Origin: an uncultured bacterium
Lineage (GTDB): Bacteria > Cloacimonadota > Cloacimonadia > Cloacimonadales > Cloacimonadaceae
Length of the DNA: 64,000 nucleotides
Assembly (NCBI GenBank): GCA_938009275.1
Contig: CALLHY010000063.1
Location: forward strand, 1-64,000
Direction of reading: 5' to 3'
The position numbers and the translations under genes were made by a program. The notes below the pieces were generated by a model. It was given only the letters and a program-made list of their open reading frames with translations, was not told where the DNA came from and did no database searches. This document shows, in pieces, positions 44,850-54,704 of this stretch; position 1 is the stretch's first letter, and each line of letters opens with the position of its first letter.

Positions 44850-47800
44850 TTATTTATTATGAATATTCTTGGTTGTAAGGAAGTAGAAGGCAGGAATTAT
44901 CACCAGAGTGAGGAAGGTGGATACAATTAAACCACCGATAGAAACAATACCCATCGGTTGATATATCTCTTTTCCAGAACCACCTGTGCCCAGTGCCATG
45001 GGAATCATACCAGCGATGATAGCCAGAGTAGACATCACGATCGGCTTCAGCTTTAGCTCTCCTGCTTCCAACAGGGCATCGTGCACACTATATCCTTCTC
45101 TTCGTTTTAGATTAACGTAGTCTAATATTAATATAGCGTTATTCACCACAATGCCAACCAGCATAATGATAGACATCATAGAAATGATGTTTAGGGACAG
45201 GCGGGTTAGTAGCAATGCCAGAATAACACCGATTAATGCCATGGGCACGGTTGCCATAATCAACAGCGGTTGGGCAAAGCTTTCCAGTATAGCTGCCAGC
45301 AACATGTAGGTTAACAGAATGGCTAGAACGAAGGTGCGCAGCATTTCTACGAACGTCTCGGTCATCATTTCTGCATCTCCGCCCCAAACGTAGCGGTAGC
45401 CGGTGGGGAAATTATAGTTATCGAGCCGTTTGTTTATCTCCGAGGTTATGTTTCCCAGGGGGTAACCGCTGGCAATGGAAGCGGTAAACACAATTGATTT
45501 GAACCGATCACGATGAGTAATCTTGTTTACTCCAGGAGCAAACCTGATGTCTGCAAATTGTGAAACCAGATAGCTCTGCCCGTTAATAACCACACTAAGG
45601 TTGTTTATTTTATCGGGGCTGTTAACTTCTTCATCGGCAAGGGCAACCTTCAGGTCATACTGCTGTTCAGCTTCGCGATATTGGGTAGTTACAATACCTT
45701 CCACAGCCGAACGCATGGCGATAGCCAGGTCATAAACAGTGGCTCCGATTGATGCCAATTGATCGCGCTTAGGGTATAAAGTAAGCTCCAATCTGCCAGT
45801 TCTGGTTGATGTATCAAGATTCACCAGCCCGGGAACGTCTTTGATAGCATCATACACCTCTTGTTTTATCTGTTCCAATCTTTCGTTGTCCTGACCTTGC
45901 AAGTAGAACTCAACGGGTGCACTTCCTCTGCCCATTGAGACAACGCTTCTAACCTTTATACGGGCGTTCGGTACTCCGGCAAGCTCTTTGGTAAGTTTAT
46001 CAGCCATTTCGACGGTATTCATGTTCCGCTCGGAAGCATCAATCAGTTTTAAATCCATGCTTGCAAGATTGGTGCCGGAGTCTATGAAGCCTTGCGAGCC
46101 CAAGCTGGTAACAACATGTTGCACTTCTTTGTGCGTAACCACAATGTCTTGAATCTCTTTTAACACCTTTGCCGATTGTTCAAGATTAGAGCCTTGAGGC
46201 ATTTCCACAGATATGGTAACATTACCCTGATCCATAACTGGGAATAGCTCCATACCGATGAAGGATGCCAATCCCGCGCTGATTATGAGTGCTAACACGG
46301 TGCCAAGCACGATACTAACGCTCCGTTTTTTAGATTTTAGCACATAACTCAAGAAACGGGAGTAAATGAGCTCAAACTTATTGAACCAACTGTCAAATTT
46401 CAAGCCCCAGCGGCTGATCTTTTTGTTCTCTGGCAGGATGCGGGAGGCAAGCATGGGTGTAACCGTGAATGAGGCAACCAACGAGAATATTGTAGCGAAG
46501 GTAACGGTTAACGCAAACTCCTTGAAGAATTGACCAATCATTGAGCCCATCATGGCGATTGGTAAAAACACCACTATGTTGGTTAGTGTGGACGCCATAA
46601 CTGCCACGGTTATTTCTGCAGTACCCTTATCGGCAGCTTCCTTTCGAGAGTTTCCCATTTCTTTGTGACGGAATATGTTCTCTAAGATTACCACTGAGTT
46701 TGTAACTAGAATACCTACAGCGGTAGACAAGCCCATCATGGTAAGCATGTTCATGGTAAAGCCAGCAATTTGCATCAGCATAAAGGTTGATATAATTGAA
46801 TAGGGCATGGATAGTGCAACGATAAGCGTTGAACGCAAATCATGCAAGAACAGTAGCAAGATGATACCCGTAAGGAAGATACCCATGATAATGTTGTTCA
46901 GTGTTCCTCTCACAGTATCTTTGATGAAGGTGCTGTCGTCCCTGATAATTTCCAGCTTCACTCCTTGTGGAAGTTCCTTGTTTAGCTCCGGCATCTTTTT
47001 GGTTACTGCCTGAGCGATGCTAACTACGTTACCATCAGATGCATTGGTGATGGACAGCTTTACAATGTTATTATCTTCATACTTCTTGGGAACATTATAG
47101 TACACAGCTTTTGTGCGCACTTCCTCACTGGCGTCGGATACTGTGGCTAATTGAGACAGCTTCTTTACTCCGAAAGCGGTGGGGATATCTGCATCCATCA
47201 CTTCGTTAACGCTTTGAAACTCGCCTTTCAGGCGTACTGAATATTCCTGAGTGCCTCTTTTAAAGCTTCCAACCGGCATATCGAGGTTTTGCGCAGCCAA
47301 TATGCCGCTAAGCTGAGAAAGTGATATTTTATTCTGAAACACAACCTGATCTGACAGATGCACATCAATTTGACGCTTTGCTCCCCCAACCAGTGATACC
47401 TGAGCCACACCGGGGATTTGGGCAAGCTGGTCTTTTAGCTTGTTGTCTGCCAATTCATAAAGTTCTCGTCCATCCATATTGCCCGTTAGCACCAAGTCCA
47501 TAATCGGGAAGGCATTTATATCTTTCTTCTGAATTACTGGACGCTCGGTGTTATCCGGGAAATCTCTCAGTATGGCATCTACCTTGTCTTTTACTTCCTG
47601 ATTGGCGATATCCACGTTTTTACCCAATTCAAATGCGATAAAAACCAAAGATACACTCTCCATGGAGTAAGACTGAATGTAATCAATCTGGCTAACTGTG
47701 GCTACGGCTTCTTCTACCCGATCGGAGATTTGGCTTTCCACTTCCCTGGGGCCAGCTCCTGGATACACAGTTTGCACAATAATATATGGCAGCTTTACAT

Positions 47801-47915
47801 CGGGCATGAGATTCAATGGCATGCCGATGTAGGCCATTATTCCAAACACAACGAAGACCAGGATGGCCATGGTGACCATTACGGGTCTTTCTACGGATAA
47901 TTTTGCTAAAAACAT
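44850..47915 (-). CDS. RND efflux transporter permease (AcrB/HAE1 family)
   Basis: The 1021-residue protein has the RND layout: twelve helices with two large periplasmic loops, and PDVKLPYIIVQTVYPGA at the N-terminus. TM4 reads GILVTNSVVILENI, with T405 and N406 where AcrB has D407-D408. TM10 reads VGIVVNNAIL, with N925 at the position of AcrB K940. The usual proton-relay residues are therefore absent, although GLSTAVGILVTNS and the rest of the helix are conserved. It would act with the upstream adaptor and TolC to expel drugs or other compounds. Confidence 0.9.
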   Translation of the reverse strand: MFLAKLSVERPVMVTMAILVFVVFGIMAYIGMPLNLMPDVKLPYIIVQTVYPGAGPREVESQISDRVEEAVATVSQIDYIQSYSMESVSLVFIAFELGKNVDIANQEVKDKVDAILRDFPDNTERPVIQKKDINAFPIMDLVLTGNMDGRELYELADNKLKDQLAQIPGVAQVSLVGGAKRQIDVHLSDQVVFQNKISLSQLSGILAAQNLDMPVGSFKRGTQEYSVRLKGEFQSVNEVMDADIPTAFGVKKLSQLATVSDASEEVRTKAVYYNVPKKYEDNNIVKLSITNASDGNVVSIAQAVTKKMPELNKELPQGVKLEIIRDDSTFIKDTVRGTLNNIIMGIFLTGIILLLFLHDLRSTLIVALSMPYSIISTFMLMQIAGFTMNMLTMMGLSTAVGILVTNSVVILENIFRHKEMGNSRKEAADKGTAEITVAVMASTLTNIVVFLPIAMMGSMIGQFFKEFALTVTFATIFSLVASFTVTPMLASRILPENKKISRWGLKFDSWFNKFELIYSRFLSYVLKSKKRSVSIVLGTVLALIISAGLASFIGMELFPVMDQGNVTISVEMPQGSNLEQSAKVLKEIQDIVVTHKEVQHVVTSLGSQGFIDSGTNLASMDLKLIDASERNMNTVEMADKLTKELAGVPNARIKVRSVVSMGRGSAPVEFYLQGQDNERLEQIKQEVYDAIKDVPGLVNLDTSTRTGRLELTLYPKRDQLASIGATVYDLAIAMRSAVEGIVTTQYREAEQQYDLKVALADEEVNSPDKINNLSVVINGQSYLVSQFADIRFAPGVNKITHRDRFKSIVFTASIASGYPLGNITSEINKRLDNYNFPTGYRYVWGGDAEMMTETFVEMLRTFVLAILLTYMLLAAILESFAQPLLIMATVPMALIGVILALLLTRLSLNIISMMSIIMLVGIVVNNAILILDYVNLKRREGYSVHDALLEAGELKLKPIVMSTLAIIAGMIPMALGTGGSGKEIYQPMGIVSIGGLIVSTFLTLVIIPAFYFLTTKNIHNK

Positions 47916-47933
47916 AGCTTGGTTCCTTAATAG

Positions 47934-48977
47934 CTATTCGATAACGCGTAACTTAGCGTTCTCAGTTAACATGTTTATTCCTTCAGTAATCAAGACGTCT
48001 CCCGGATTTAGACCTTCTACAACCTCGTATTCCAGTGAATTGTCCAAACCTACCTGGATGGGTCTTTTTATGGCAACATCACCCTGGTTAACCCACACAA
48101 AGTAATCGCCATTTTCCAAGACCATGTGTTGACGTTCGACTACTACTACTTTGGGCTTGGCCATTACTTCAATGTCTATTTCAGCAGTGATGCCGAAGCT
48201 GATGTCTTTTTTTAGTCCGGGGAAGCTGGCTTCTACGCGGAAGGCTTTTGCAGCCTGATCCATTGCCATGGAAATGCTGCTAATCTTACCTGTAATGGTT
48301 TTATCCATCCATTTGGCGGTAACTTTACTACCCTTGCGAACTTTGCTTATCTCCGTATCCGGCACCATGATTATGGCTTTATAACCTCCTGTAGAGGCTA
48401 CTGTAAATAGGTCTTGCCCGGGATGAGTCTTCTCTGAAGGATTTACCATTATGTTGGTTATTACACCGCTTATGGGTGCTCTAACATTTACCATCTGTTC
48501 ACTTGAACTAAGATTAGCTTTTGCCACTTTATACTGAGTTTGCACGTTCTCAAAATCCTGCAAACTAATAGCTCCCTGGTCATACAGACGCTGCATGCGA
48601 TTGTATACAGCCGTTATGCTATTGAAGGCAGAGCTTGCCTGTTCATACTGAGCTGCGGGAGTATTGATGGGGAACTTAACAATAATATCCCCCTTGCTAA
48701 CTCTATCGCCAACTTTGGCATTGATGGAGGTGATTACATCCGAAACCATTGATTGTGCAGTGGATTCCTCAATTCCTCCCAGTACTGCATTGTATCTAAG
48801 ATACTGCTCGAAAGTTCCCAGTTCTACTGTTTGGACGCGCACAGGGATACCCAGTTCATTTTGCAGTTGTTCCATGTTCTTTGCCTCCTCCTTTTTCTTG
48901 GAGCAGGAGCTTAGCGCGATTACAATGATCACCATGATCATCAGCACTATATACTTGTTTTTCATCTTCATCTCCAT
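47934..48977 (-). CDS. RND periplasmic adaptor (MFP) lipoprotein
   Basis: The 347-residue product (start coupled to the TolC stop by TAATG; MKNKY at 48965, with GGAG upstream, is also possible) has a lipobox ALSSC. A lipoyl/barrel-sandwich half is seen at SINAKVGDRVSKGDIIVKFP, then a helical hairpin (AAQYEQASSAFNSI). The second lipoyl half is VRAPISGVITNIMVNPSEKT, followed by a beta-barrel and membrane-proximal part. It bridges the RND pump and TolC. The gene lies between them. Confidence 0.92.
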   Translation of the reverse strand: MEMKMKNKYIVLMIMVIIVIALSSCSKKKEEAKNMEQLQNELGIPVRVQTVELGTFEQYLRYNAVLGGIEESTAQSMVSDVITSINAKVGDRVSKGDIIVKFPINTPAAQYEQASSAFNSITAVYNRMQRLYDQGAISLQDFENVQTQYKVAKANLSSSEQMVNVRAPISGVITNIMVNPSEKTHPGQDLFTVASTGGYKAIIMVPDTEISKVRKGSKVTAKWMDKTITGKISSISMAMDQAAKAFRVEASFPGLKKDISFGITAEIDIEVMAKPKVVVVERQHMVLENGDYFVWVNQGDVAIKRPIQVGLDNSLEYEVVEGLNPGDVLITEGINMLTENAKLRVIE

Positions 48978-50356
48978 TACAGGGATTCCCCGATTGATTT
49001 GCTAAATTCGCGTTCGGCTACTATTACTTCGTAGATCGAACTAAGATATTGTAGTTTTATAGACGACAGCATTATCTGCGCATCGAATACTTCAAGCTGG
49101 ATGCCAACCTGGTTTTCATAGCGGATTTGAGCCAGTTGCAGATTTCGCTCCGCCATTTGAATGTTTTGCTTCTGCACTTCATAATTTTCCCAGGCATACA
49201 TCATTTTTTGGTGCAATTGCTTTATCTGCAGCTCAATAAGATCGCTAGTATCCCTTAGCTGAATCTTAGCTTTATTCAGGTCATGCTTGGCATAGTTTAT
49301 CTTAGAACGGTTTTGAAAGCCAGTAAAGATCGGCATTTGAAAACCAATACCAATTGACATACTCGTGCCAAAGTCATCTTTCCCAATGCCAAAACCATCA
49401 GCGGCAGTATACAATGAACCGCTTGCTGTAAGTCCTACATTCGGCAGATAATTACCCTTCTCTGCTTTGTATTGCAATTCTTTTATCTGGGTTGCCAGGT
49501 TCAGCAGTTCCAAATCCTCGCGGTTATTCAGGCCACGTTCTTTGGCCTCATTCAGGCTAATCTCATGCTTCACTGGAGGAACAAAATCACCTTCAGGAAT
49601 AAGAGTAATATCCTCTGAACCAAGCTGCTTTCTAAAGGCCGCCAGAGCAAGCTCATATTGATTTTCCGCTGCCAATACCTGGGGCTCTAGTTTTGCTACC
49701 TCCAGTTTTGCGCGTAGCACGTCAAATTCCGATACCTGGCCTTCTGTGGCAAAAAGCTCTACTCTTGCCAGGTGCTTGCGAGCAGTATCAAAGCCTTCTC
49801 TTTGAATATCAACCACTTTTCCGGCCAGTAGAGTTTGATAGAACATGCTTGTGGTTTGCAGTATTACATCCTGTTCGGATACACTGTAGTTTAACTTCTG
49901 AATTGCCCGGTACTTGTCTGCTGCGCTTATTCCATTAAATATCTTGCCTCCCGAAAAGAGAATTTGATCCAACTTTAGCTGAGTGGCTATCGAGCCTTCT
50001 TCAATGGGCGAAGAAGGGATCATGCCATTTACAACACCGCTCAATACATGAGCTAAAGTATAATCATCATCGCTAGCCGTAGACCCGTCAAGCATTGATG
50101 CCACATCCATGCTGCTTGCCTGCGAACTTTTTGGTATCCCTGTGCTGCTAAGAGTGTATGCACCTTGTAAACTTAACTGAGGATACAGCATTCCCCACAC
50201 TTGTTTGTAGGTTGCATCGGCTTTACTTTGTTCTTCTTTTGCCATCAACAGCGTTTTATTATGCTGCTTGGCCATATCCAGGCTTTCCTGTAGCGTTACT
50301 CCCGATAGAGTGATCGCTACTACTAAGCCCAAGGTAGCTATTATCCATTTCTTCAT
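48977..50356 (-). CDS. TolC-family outer membrane efflux channel
   Basis: The 459-residue protein has a signal peptide and long helical stretches in two OEP repeats (ESLDMAKQHNKTLLMAKEEQSKADATYKQ is split between the start and first helix). It would form the outer-membrane channel of the tripartite pump. It overlaps the TetR gene by four bases and the adaptor gene by one. Confidence 0.9.
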   Translation of the reverse strand: MKKWIIATLGLVVAITLSGVTLQESLDMAKQHNKTLLMAKEEQSKADATYKQVWGMLYPQLSLQGAYTLSSTGIPKSSQASSMDVASMLDGSTASDDDYTLAHVLSGVVNGMIPSSPIEEGSIATQLKLDQILFSGGKIFNGISAADKYRAIQKLNYSVSEQDVILQTTSMFYQTLLAGKVVDIQREGFDTARKHLARVELFATEGQVSEFDVLRAKLEVAKLEPQVLAAENQYELALAAFRKQLGSEDITLIPEGDFVPPVKHEISLNEAKERGLNNREDLELLNLATQIKELQYKAEKGNYLPNVGLTASGSLYTAADGFGIGKDDFGTSMSIGIGFQMPIFTGFQNRSKINYAKHDLNKAKIQLRDTSDLIELQIKQLHQKMMYAWENYEVQKQNIQMAERNLQLAQIRYENQVGIQLEVFDAQIMLSSIKLQYLSSIYEVIVAEREFSKSIGESL

Positions 50357-50958
50357 TTTCTACCCCTTTTTACTATTCCGTATAGTATCATCTGGATTAG
50401 GAAATCGTGATCTTCTTCTATTCTATCCAGCATCTTTTTCAAATCGACAACCTGTACATTATCATTGCCCAACAAAAACCAGTTAACCATTACGTCACAA
50501 AGCTTCTCTTTGGGCAGGTTTTCATTAATAAGTCCCTCTTCATAGCCAATTTTCAGCACTGAAGAGATTAGCTCCTTCATTCTTCCACGTTGCATAGCCC
50601 GAAATTCTAACAACCTTTCCTGATAGGTGAAAGGAAGGTTTTTTAGTCCTTCTATTAGCACCGGCATTTGTTCTATGATGTACTTCAAGGGCACGTGCAT
50701 CAATTCACGTATCTTGCTTTCAAAGCCCTCAACGGAGTCCAGATGTTCGCAAAGATAGCCGAAATACTCATTGGCTTTTATCTGGATGACGTTCACAAAC
50801 AAATCTTCCTTACTGGGGAAGTAATAATATACCGTGCCCTTAGCAATTTGTGCTGTGGACGCAATGTCATCCAAAGAAGTCTTGCTATAGCCGTAACGGG
50901 AAAAAAGACCAACGGCGGTTTCTACAATCAGCTGTTTCTTATCGTTTACCTTAGTCAT
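50353..50958 (-). CDS. TetR-family transcriptional regulator
   Basis: The 201-residue protein has the N-terminal TetR helix-turn-helix: LFSRYGYSKTSLDDIASTAQ and GTVYYYFPSKEDLF. The C-terminal ligand-binding part is variable. It is the first gene of the efflux operon, with an operator-like palindrome at its promoter, so it most likely represses its own operon. The inducer is unknown. AAAGGA precedes the ATG. Confidence 0.92.
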   Translation of the reverse strand: MTKVNDKKQLIVETAVGLFSRYGYSKTSLDDIASTAQIAKGTVYYYFPSKEDLFVNVIQIKANEYFGYLCEHLDSVEGFESKIRELMHVPLKYIIEQMPVLIEGLKNLPFTYQERLLEFRAMQRGRMKELISSVLKIGYEEGLINENLPKEKLCDVMVNWFLLGNDNVQVVDLKKMLDRIEEDHDFLIQMILYGIVKRGRK

Positions 50959-51022
50959 AAATCCTTTTCTCTTTAATTATCTGTTGCGCAAATGGATATC
51001 ATTTTGCAACTGAATATATGAA

Positions 51023-51052
51023 CTATTGTGACCGGATAGTCAGTTTTGTCAA
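51023..51052 (-). promoter_or_regulatory. Efflux-operon promoter with TetR operator-like palindrome
   Basis: On the minus strand TTGACA (51052-51047) precedes CACAATA. Inside the spacer, TGACTATCCGGTCA (51042-51029) has four-base inverted ends TGAC/GTCA. This is a likely TetR site that would block the promoter; binding is not shown. Confidence 0.55.
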
Positions 51053-51107
51053 GCCAATTATTATTAGTTTTATTCGAGAGGTTAAGGATTATTAACTATT
51101 ATCCCTA

Positions 51108-51175
51108 GCTTCCTTGAACGAATTACGCATGAAATACGCATGAATTACTGATGAGATGCGTATTTCATGAGTAAT
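51108..51175 (+). repeat. Dispersed palindromic repeat, copy 2
   Basis: Arms 51122-51141 and 51156-51175 are 20 bp with one mismatch. The preceding GCTTCCTTGAA-GAATTAC string matches the reverse complement of 8141-8157 apart from one base. It lies in the 363-bp gap (50959-51321) between tetR and the lipoprotein gene, which holds no gene. Confidence 0.72.
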
Positions 51176-51266
51176 ACTACCGTGATTCATGCAGCGAATC
51201 TGGTTAGTCTAAGGGTTGTTGATGCACCTATCACTTGCTCTAATGCTTTGCACCAAAACAGGATAC

Positions 51267-51300
51267 AAAAAAAAAGAAACCGATCTGTAAGACCGGTTTC
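51267..51300 (-). terminator. Terminator of the lipoprotein gene
   Basis: Hairpin 51276-51300 (11 pairs, one A-C mismatch, GTA loop) is followed on the minus strand by a run of nine T residues (51275-51267). Confidence 0.8.
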
Positions 51301-51321
51301 AATCTGTTTTTTATACTTAAG

Positions 51322-53724
51322 TTATAATCCTAATTCTGTTACCACCGAATTAATCATTGCACGTGCATCGTCGGTAACCATGTAGGACAGCGGGAAGCCA
51401 TAGGTGAATGCTTTCCCGCCTGTTGGCGTGGTATAACGAATGCCAACGGGCTGATCATTATACTGCTCGAACTGGGCTGAGGTTGGTGAGAAATTATCCG
51501 CGCCAACAGCTTTGCTACCCAGTTTGTATACTGTAGTAACGTTGGGTAAGGTGGTAGACATTATGGCAACAGCACCCAATCCCTTACGAGAGTTCACCAC
51601 AGAGTTAAAACTGGTGGTTGTATTAAGGGCGATATCCGGGAGGTTTGATATGTCAGATTTTGCCTTTATGAAGAAAGGATTGTTGGTTACCGAAGATCCA
51701 AGGATGGTTATTGACGGAATCTCGGTGAAGCCCATTAATTTAATTAATGTACTGCGTCTGCCTGTGGGGGATAGGCTTTCAAGGCTGGGTTTGAGGCGGC
51801 TTGAGTTCGACACCATCAGGTTACCACCATTTAGCATATAGATGGTTAGCGCATCTGCGAGATTTACAAATCCACCGTCATTATTGGGGTTATCATTATG
51901 ATATACAACAAGCTTGTATTTCAACATATCACTCAAGGCTACTTTTCTGCCTCTGGCATCAGCAATGGGAGCTTCTTCTTCGCCATTAGATGTTTGGAAT
52001 ACGTAACGAATGTTTCCGGTATAATCGGAGAACATATCTTCATAAATTGCCTTTACAGTTGCATGGGGAGAGTGAGCAGGATGGTTTATGTCATCGTCTA
52101 TCACCAGGATACCGCTTCTTTGTGAAGCCGGTCTTAGGGCGTGTAAGATGAATTCAAAAACAGCGGGCTCGGGGTCTACCACACCTTGCAAGTCTTCACA
52201 GGCAATCTCAAATACATGTATTCCTGGTTCATCAAGTGTAGGTGCCGGTAATCCGGTTAATAGAATCGATTGGCCTATAACTGAATTAACAGGAACTCTT
52301 AACCACCAGTCTCCATCGTCGTCTTGAACTTTTAAGTGTTCGTAGGGCGGGAACTTGTAGTAGTCTCCATCGTATCTGATATGGAAGTGGGTAATTTCGC
52401 TAAAATAGTTCTCCCCTGTGTATCTGTCCAGAACTACGTCAACCTTCTTACCATAAGGTACGTTTTCGTCGTAGGTTATCGTGCCGGATTCAGTTGAAGA
52501 CCCGTATTCTCCAAACCAACCCCAACGTAACCAAACTCTCATGTTGTTAGAGTAAATGGCAGTATTCTTGCCTTCAAGGTCTTTGAAGAACGGAGTTGCC
52601 CAGCGTTGTCCGCCTTGGGTGAACTGGGTCGGAAGCACTTCAGGAGTAGAATCATCACCCCAGTCATCGAAGTGATAGTCTCCCATCGCATAGGTTTTTG
52701 GGCCATAAACTAAGCTTTTGGGACTAAAACCACGCTTAACTTTGAAGTTAATTACGGTATGAGAATCCGGTACAGAGACAACGCCCGCCATATCTGTAGC
52801 CCTGGCTGTTACGCGGGTTATAGTTGTGGCAACGCCATTGGAATCATAGTCGTAGGTAATGGGCGGATTAGAAGACAAATTTAGCAGGAACTGGGCAATG
52901 TTTATTTGGACTCCCGGTTCAGTAAGCTGGGTTTTAGTATCAACCCAAACTAAGCTTTCCGGAGGAGTGATAACGTTGCCAGCCAAGTCAGTCTTCATCA
53001 TCATAAATTCATATTTGTAGGGGATAACAGGGATGAAGGGGTCTTTGTCGTCCATGGTAAAGCTCAGCTTTAGTCCGGCACCAACAATGCCACCATTAGG
53101 GTCACCCTTGGTGGTGGAAATTGTGCAGGTAGGGCGAACAGAGGTAGTAGTAAAGTTTCGCCATGCAGTGTTGCTACAGATAGCTCCTCTATTGTCTATG
53201 GCTATTACTTCAAATCTGCTAGCTCTTTGAATGGGGTTTCCATTAGCATCGGCAGAGGGGAAATTTATAACTGCGTACTTTTGTGAAGTCCAGATGGTAC
53301 GTCTGGTGCCTGGATCATCAAGAGGCTTGCTTTGATCTTCCCCCGGGACATAATGGATGACCCAACCTGCTTTGGGGTCTAGATCCAAGAGATTCTGGGG
53401 AGTTAGCCCATCGGCTGGATCTGCAATGTATTCGTATCCGAGAGTGGTTATCGGGTCACCATTGGCATCAAGCACGCGGAAAGCATATCCAGCGATGGTG
53501 CCATCTTTATCCCAAGCATGCCAATATATGCGCTGATAAAAGCTATATACAAGATCAGTGGCATAACCGTTGTCAACATAGGTACTGTCCCAGCCCTCAA
53601 AAGAGGTAATTGAAATCTCTGGGGCCAGGTTTGTAAGCCGCGATCCGGACTTTCCGCAACCGGCGAGAACAAACATAACAGTGATTAACATCAATATGAT
53701 GGACAAGAGTTTAAAACTCTTCAT
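51322..53724 (-). CDS. Large lipoprotein with a C-terminal glutamine-amidotransferase-like region
   Basis: I start at MKSFKLL (53724), ten bases from GGAGG; ATG at 53730 and TTG at 53742 are alternatives. The 800-residue protein has a lipobox (VLAGC). Beta-sandwich segments of the fibronectin type follow (about 40-550). The C-terminal part (about 560-800) with GILVIDDDINHP, LVVYHNDNPNNDGGF and GGNLMVSNSS resembles the Rossmann-like ThuA/GATase-type fold, but no nucleophile is evident. Function is unknown. It is the last gene after folD, and a terminator follows. Confidence 0.62.
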   Translation of the reverse strand: MKSFKLLSIILMLITVMFVLAGCGKSGSRLTNLAPEISITSFEGWDSTYVDNGYATDLVYSFYQRIYWHAWDKDGTIAGYAFRVLDANGDPITTLGYEYIADPADGLTPQNLLDLDPKAGWVIHYVPGEDQSKPLDDPGTRRTIWTSQKYAVINFPSADANGNPIQRASRFEVIAIDNRGAICSNTAWRNFTTTSVRPTCTISTTKGDPNGGIVGAGLKLSFTMDDKDPFIPVIPYKYEFMMMKTDLAGNVITPPESLVWVDTKTQLTEPGVQINIAQFLLNLSSNPPITYDYDSNGVATTITRVTARATDMAGVVSVPDSHTVINFKVKRGFSPKSLVYGPKTYAMGDYHFDDWGDDSTPEVLPTQFTQGGQRWATPFFKDLEGKNTAIYSNNMRVWLRWGWFGEYGSSTESGTITYDENVPYGKKVDVVLDRYTGENYFSEITHFHIRYDGDYYKFPPYEHLKVQDDDGDWWLRVPVNSVIGQSILLTGLPAPTLDEPGIHVFEIACEDLQGVVDPEPAVFEFILHALRPASQRSGILVIDDDINHPAHSPHATVKAIYEDMFSDYTGNIRYVFQTSNGEEEAPIADARGRKVALSDMLKYKLVVYHNDNPNNDGGFVNLADALTIYMLNGGNLMVSNSSRLKPSLESLSPTGRRSTLIKLMGFTEIPSITILGSSVTNNPFFIKAKSDISNLPDIALNTTTSFNSVVNSRKGLGAVAIMSTTLPNVTTVYKLGSKAVGADNFSPTSAQFEQYNDQPVGIRYTTPTGGKAFTYGFPLSYMVTDDARAMINSVVTELGL

Positions 53725-53750
53725 TGGCATCATTCCTCCCAAACATCTGG

Positions 53751-54680
53751 TTAATTATCTTCATGGTTGGCATTAAAAATCAGTGTGATATATTCGTCAA
53801 TAGTTTTGTTTACACCCATGCTGATCAGGTTGGCATGGATGAGATTAAGGAAAAGAACAGAAGTAGTTACACGTCCCACGCCACCTGGGACAGGGGTTAT
53901 AGCTAAAGCCTTGTCCTGGCATGATATGTAGTCTATGTCTCCAACGTATTGCTGCTTTCCATCTTGATCGGTAATCTCATTTATTCCTACATCAATTAAT
54001 ACCGAATTGTCCTTAATCATGTTTGCTTTCACAAAATTGGCAAGTCCAATCGCAGAGATAAGAATGTCAGCTTCAGCGGTAATGCTTGCGAGATTTGCAG
54101 TTTTGCTATGACAAACAGTTACTGTAGCGTTGGTAAAAGCCTTTTTCCATAGGAGGATATTCATTAGTGGTTTTCCAACTACATTACTTCGACCAAGGAT
54201 AACCACTTTCTTTCCGAGGGGATTAATATCGTAGTATCTCATCAAATAGAAAACGGCAGCAGGTGTGCAAGGTAGAAAGCCATCCGATTCCATAATTATC
54301 TTTCCCATATTTATCGGATGAATGCAATCTACATCTTTGTCGGGATGTATAGCTAAGTTTACAGCAGCATCAGATAGATGCCTGGGGAGAGGCTTCTGAA
54401 TCATGATTCCGTGAATACTATTATCTCGGTTAGCCGCTACTATCCTATCAATGAAGGCATCCTGGCCAATGCTGTCGGGTATCTGTTCCAGGCTAACCCT
54501 ACAGCCAAGCTTTGCACCGCTAGCAATAATGCTTTGAACGTAATATGATGAGGCTGGGTCATTACCCACCTGGATCAATAACATGTGAGGGCTCAGGTTA
54601 TAATCGGCAATCAGTCTTTTGCTGGCTGAGTTTATCAATGCTGTAACAGGTTTACCTACCAGGGCTTGATTTTGCTTCAT
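53751..54680 (-). CDS. folD: FolD-family methylenetetrahydrofolate dehydrogenase with a missing catalytic lysine
   Basis: The 309-residue protein matches FolD over its length: VGNDPASSYYVQS, HPDKDVDC with the folate-site aspartate, CTPAAVFYLMRYY, GRSNVVGKP and ITPVPGGVGRVTTSVL. Aligned to E. coli FolD, Y47 to G59 covers the segment in which E. coli has K54; here the residue is I51 (codon ATT at 54530-54528). K56 is also lost (A53). K54 is needed for cyclohydrolase activity, so the enzyme may be dehydrogenase only. Q and D of the active site are kept. It follows ymdB by 24 bp. Confidence 0.93.
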   Translation of the reverse strand: MKQNQALVGKPVTALINSASKRLIADYNLSPHMLLIQVGNDPASSYYVQSIIASGAKLGCRVSLEQIPDSIGQDAFIDRIVAANRDNSIHGIMIQKPLPRHLSDAAVNLAIHPDKDVDCIHPINMGKIIMESDGFLPCTPAAVFYLMRYYDINPLGKKVVILGRSNVVGKPLMNILLWKKAFTNATVTVCHSKTANLASITAEADILISAIGLANFVKANMIKDNSVLIDVGINEITDQDGKQQYVGDIDYISCQDKALAITPVPGGVGRVTTSVLFLNLIHANLISMGVNKTIDEYITLIFNANHEDN

Positions 54681-54704
54681 GTGTTTTCCTCGTGGTTTGG
54701 TTTA

